NCBI GenBank assembly: GCA_020796225.1
Contig: CM036762.1
Span: 53,307,240-53,371,239 of the forward strand
Origin: Arion vulgaris
Taxonomy: Eukaryota > Mollusca > Gastropoda > Stylommatophora > Arionidae
Length of the DNA: 64,000 bases
Reading direction: 5' to 3'
A model generated the notes under the pieces. It did not search any database, was not told where the DNA came from, and saw only the letters and a list, made by a program, of their open reading frames with translations. Shown one piece after another: positions 63,118-64,000 of the stretch (positions are counted from its first letter, which is position 1; every line of letters starts with the position of its first letter). Position numbers and translations under genes: made by a program.

Positions 63118-63358
63118 GTTCTTCTAGAGTCCACAATGGGAGCAAATAATAGTAACACTACGACCTACAAGACATGTCGTAAGAGGCGACTGAGTTAGGG
63201 GTATAGGAAGCTACCTAGTAAATAAAAAGCGTCGCAGAAATCAGATGTGCTGACCAACTTGTAGGCGAATAACTAGAACAACTACAATCGCTCTTAGGCT
63301 TGGATCACATACAAATCACAAAGAGTGGCTTAACAAGTGGAGCGTTTGAAGAAGAAAA
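63118..63358 (+). mobile_element. SINE-D
   Basis: Core CATGTCGTAAGAGGCGACTG (63174-63193), AAAAAGCGTCGCAGAAATCA, ACTTGTAGGCGAATAACTAG, tail GTTTGAAGAAGAAAAAGAAG. About 8 bp of GTCGATATG are missing near the end. Confidence 0.9.
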
Positions 63359-63424
63359 AGAAGTTATATCATTGCTTATTAGTGATCAACTATAACAGGT
63401 TTTTAAATATTGCTGCTTCTTCTT

Positions 63425-64000
63425 CTTCGGCAATCTCTGGTTATGCGCTTAGTTTACTGTGGACCACACACAGGACAGTCAGCTTCAGATATGTCAGGTT
63501 TCTCCAAAGCTTTGTGTTTAGGTCAACTGGATGTGGCCACATGTTGTTTCTCAGCTCACACAGGAGAGGACATTCTTTGTATAACATCCCCCTTTGTCTG
63601 TTTTGCCTGTTAACACTGGCAGAGAGCTGTTTGACTTATTCCTAGTCTATATAAGTGTTTGTTGAGTCTGCAGTGTCCGGTACGTAGGCGAAATATAATG
63701 ATCTGTTCTGCTTAGATCTTTGAGGAAGTCTTTTCCATAATCATATCTAGTGTTTGTCTTCCAGTCTACTGCAGATTTTCTCTGTATGAGGGTTTTGACC
63801 TCTTGAAAAGTCAGCGGTTGGTAAATTTGCTCTTTGACACTGCCCTCCTTAGCCAAGACATCAGTAACTCTCATTGCCTGCAATGACACAGCAAGTGAAT
63901 TTCTGCCTTTTCTGAAAGCTGAGCAAGTTCTATTTTTAGGTTCTGCACTGTGCTGTCAGCAGATTTTGCTTCCAAGGCTTGTATAGCTGACGGGAGTCTG
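63425..64000 (-). mobile_element. LINE C-terminal region (LINE tail 4), continues beyond the window
   Basis: Minus strand, from the right: LEAKSADSTVQNLKIELAQL, then VTDVLAKEGSVKEQIYQPLT, FQEVKTLIQRKSAVDWKTNT, then EQIIIFRLRTGHCRLNKHLY with RLGIS (63625-63690), and further frames with CPVCGPQ and RITRDCRRRRSS. Frameshifts throughout. It covers the linker after RNase H and the Cys-rich C-terminus also seen at 12670. The start lies outside the window. Confidence 0.8.

Overview
This 64-kb window is eukaryotic, from an animal genome dominated by repeats. The dense population of tRNA-derived SINEs, LINE 3' ends, short DNA transposons and tandem arrays, in an AT-rich background, looks most like a mollusc (gastropod or cephalopod). 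That placement is inferred from overall style and is not proven. I found no host protein-coding gene, rRNA, genuine tRNA gene or CRISPR. Almost every open reading frame is a chance frame through a satellite, a SINE or a decayed retrotransposon.

Layout. 1-9.3 kb: SINE-A copies, LINE tails, SINE-C/D, an 8-bp-TSD MITE and two hairpin elements. 9.5-15.4 kb: 5'-truncated LINE ends, a poly(A) SINE, SINE-C/D/G/H and an AT-flanked hairpin. 17.7-30.4 kb: SINE-B copies, a 78-bp array, and two nearly identical 2.18-kb IS630/Tc1/mariner-type transposons with a long second spacer (DD83E by count) in opposite orientation. Both are broken, at different places, and one sits inside a MITE whose unoccupied relative lies 1.1 kb beyond the insertion. 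31-36.5 kb: an RNase H-bearing LINE remnant, nested SINEs and a 26-bp array. 36.7-38.9 kb: a 34-bp satellite of about 63 monomers. 40-46 kb: 26-, 57- and 24-bp arrays, hAT-like MITEs and SINE-H. 47-51 kb: a 19-bp array of over 1.2 kb and a 41-bp array. 52-64 kb: more LINE tails, SINE-A/D/F/H, a 45-bp array and a 1.9-kb array of 51/52-bp units; the window ends inside a LINE C-terminus.

How the parts relate. (1) SINE-C, SINE-D and several LINE-derived bodies share a core around GTCGTAAGAGGCGACTAA, a mix-and-match family; several copies have clean target-site duplications (TSDs). (2) Several tandem arrays start inside or at the edge of a mobile-element fragment: the 9-bp array in a LINE frame, the 45-bp array at an RPRRRW motif, the 34-bp array in a retroposon tail, the 26-bp array at a SINE-H tail, the 57-bp array at a SINE-D edge and the 20-bp array in a hAT-like MITE. 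(3) Nesting and paralogous empty sites give a relative order of insertions. Family letters (SINE-A and so on) and LINE-tail numbers are mine, used only to link copies within the window. All alignments were by eye; boundaries without a stated TSD are good to about 10-20 bp.
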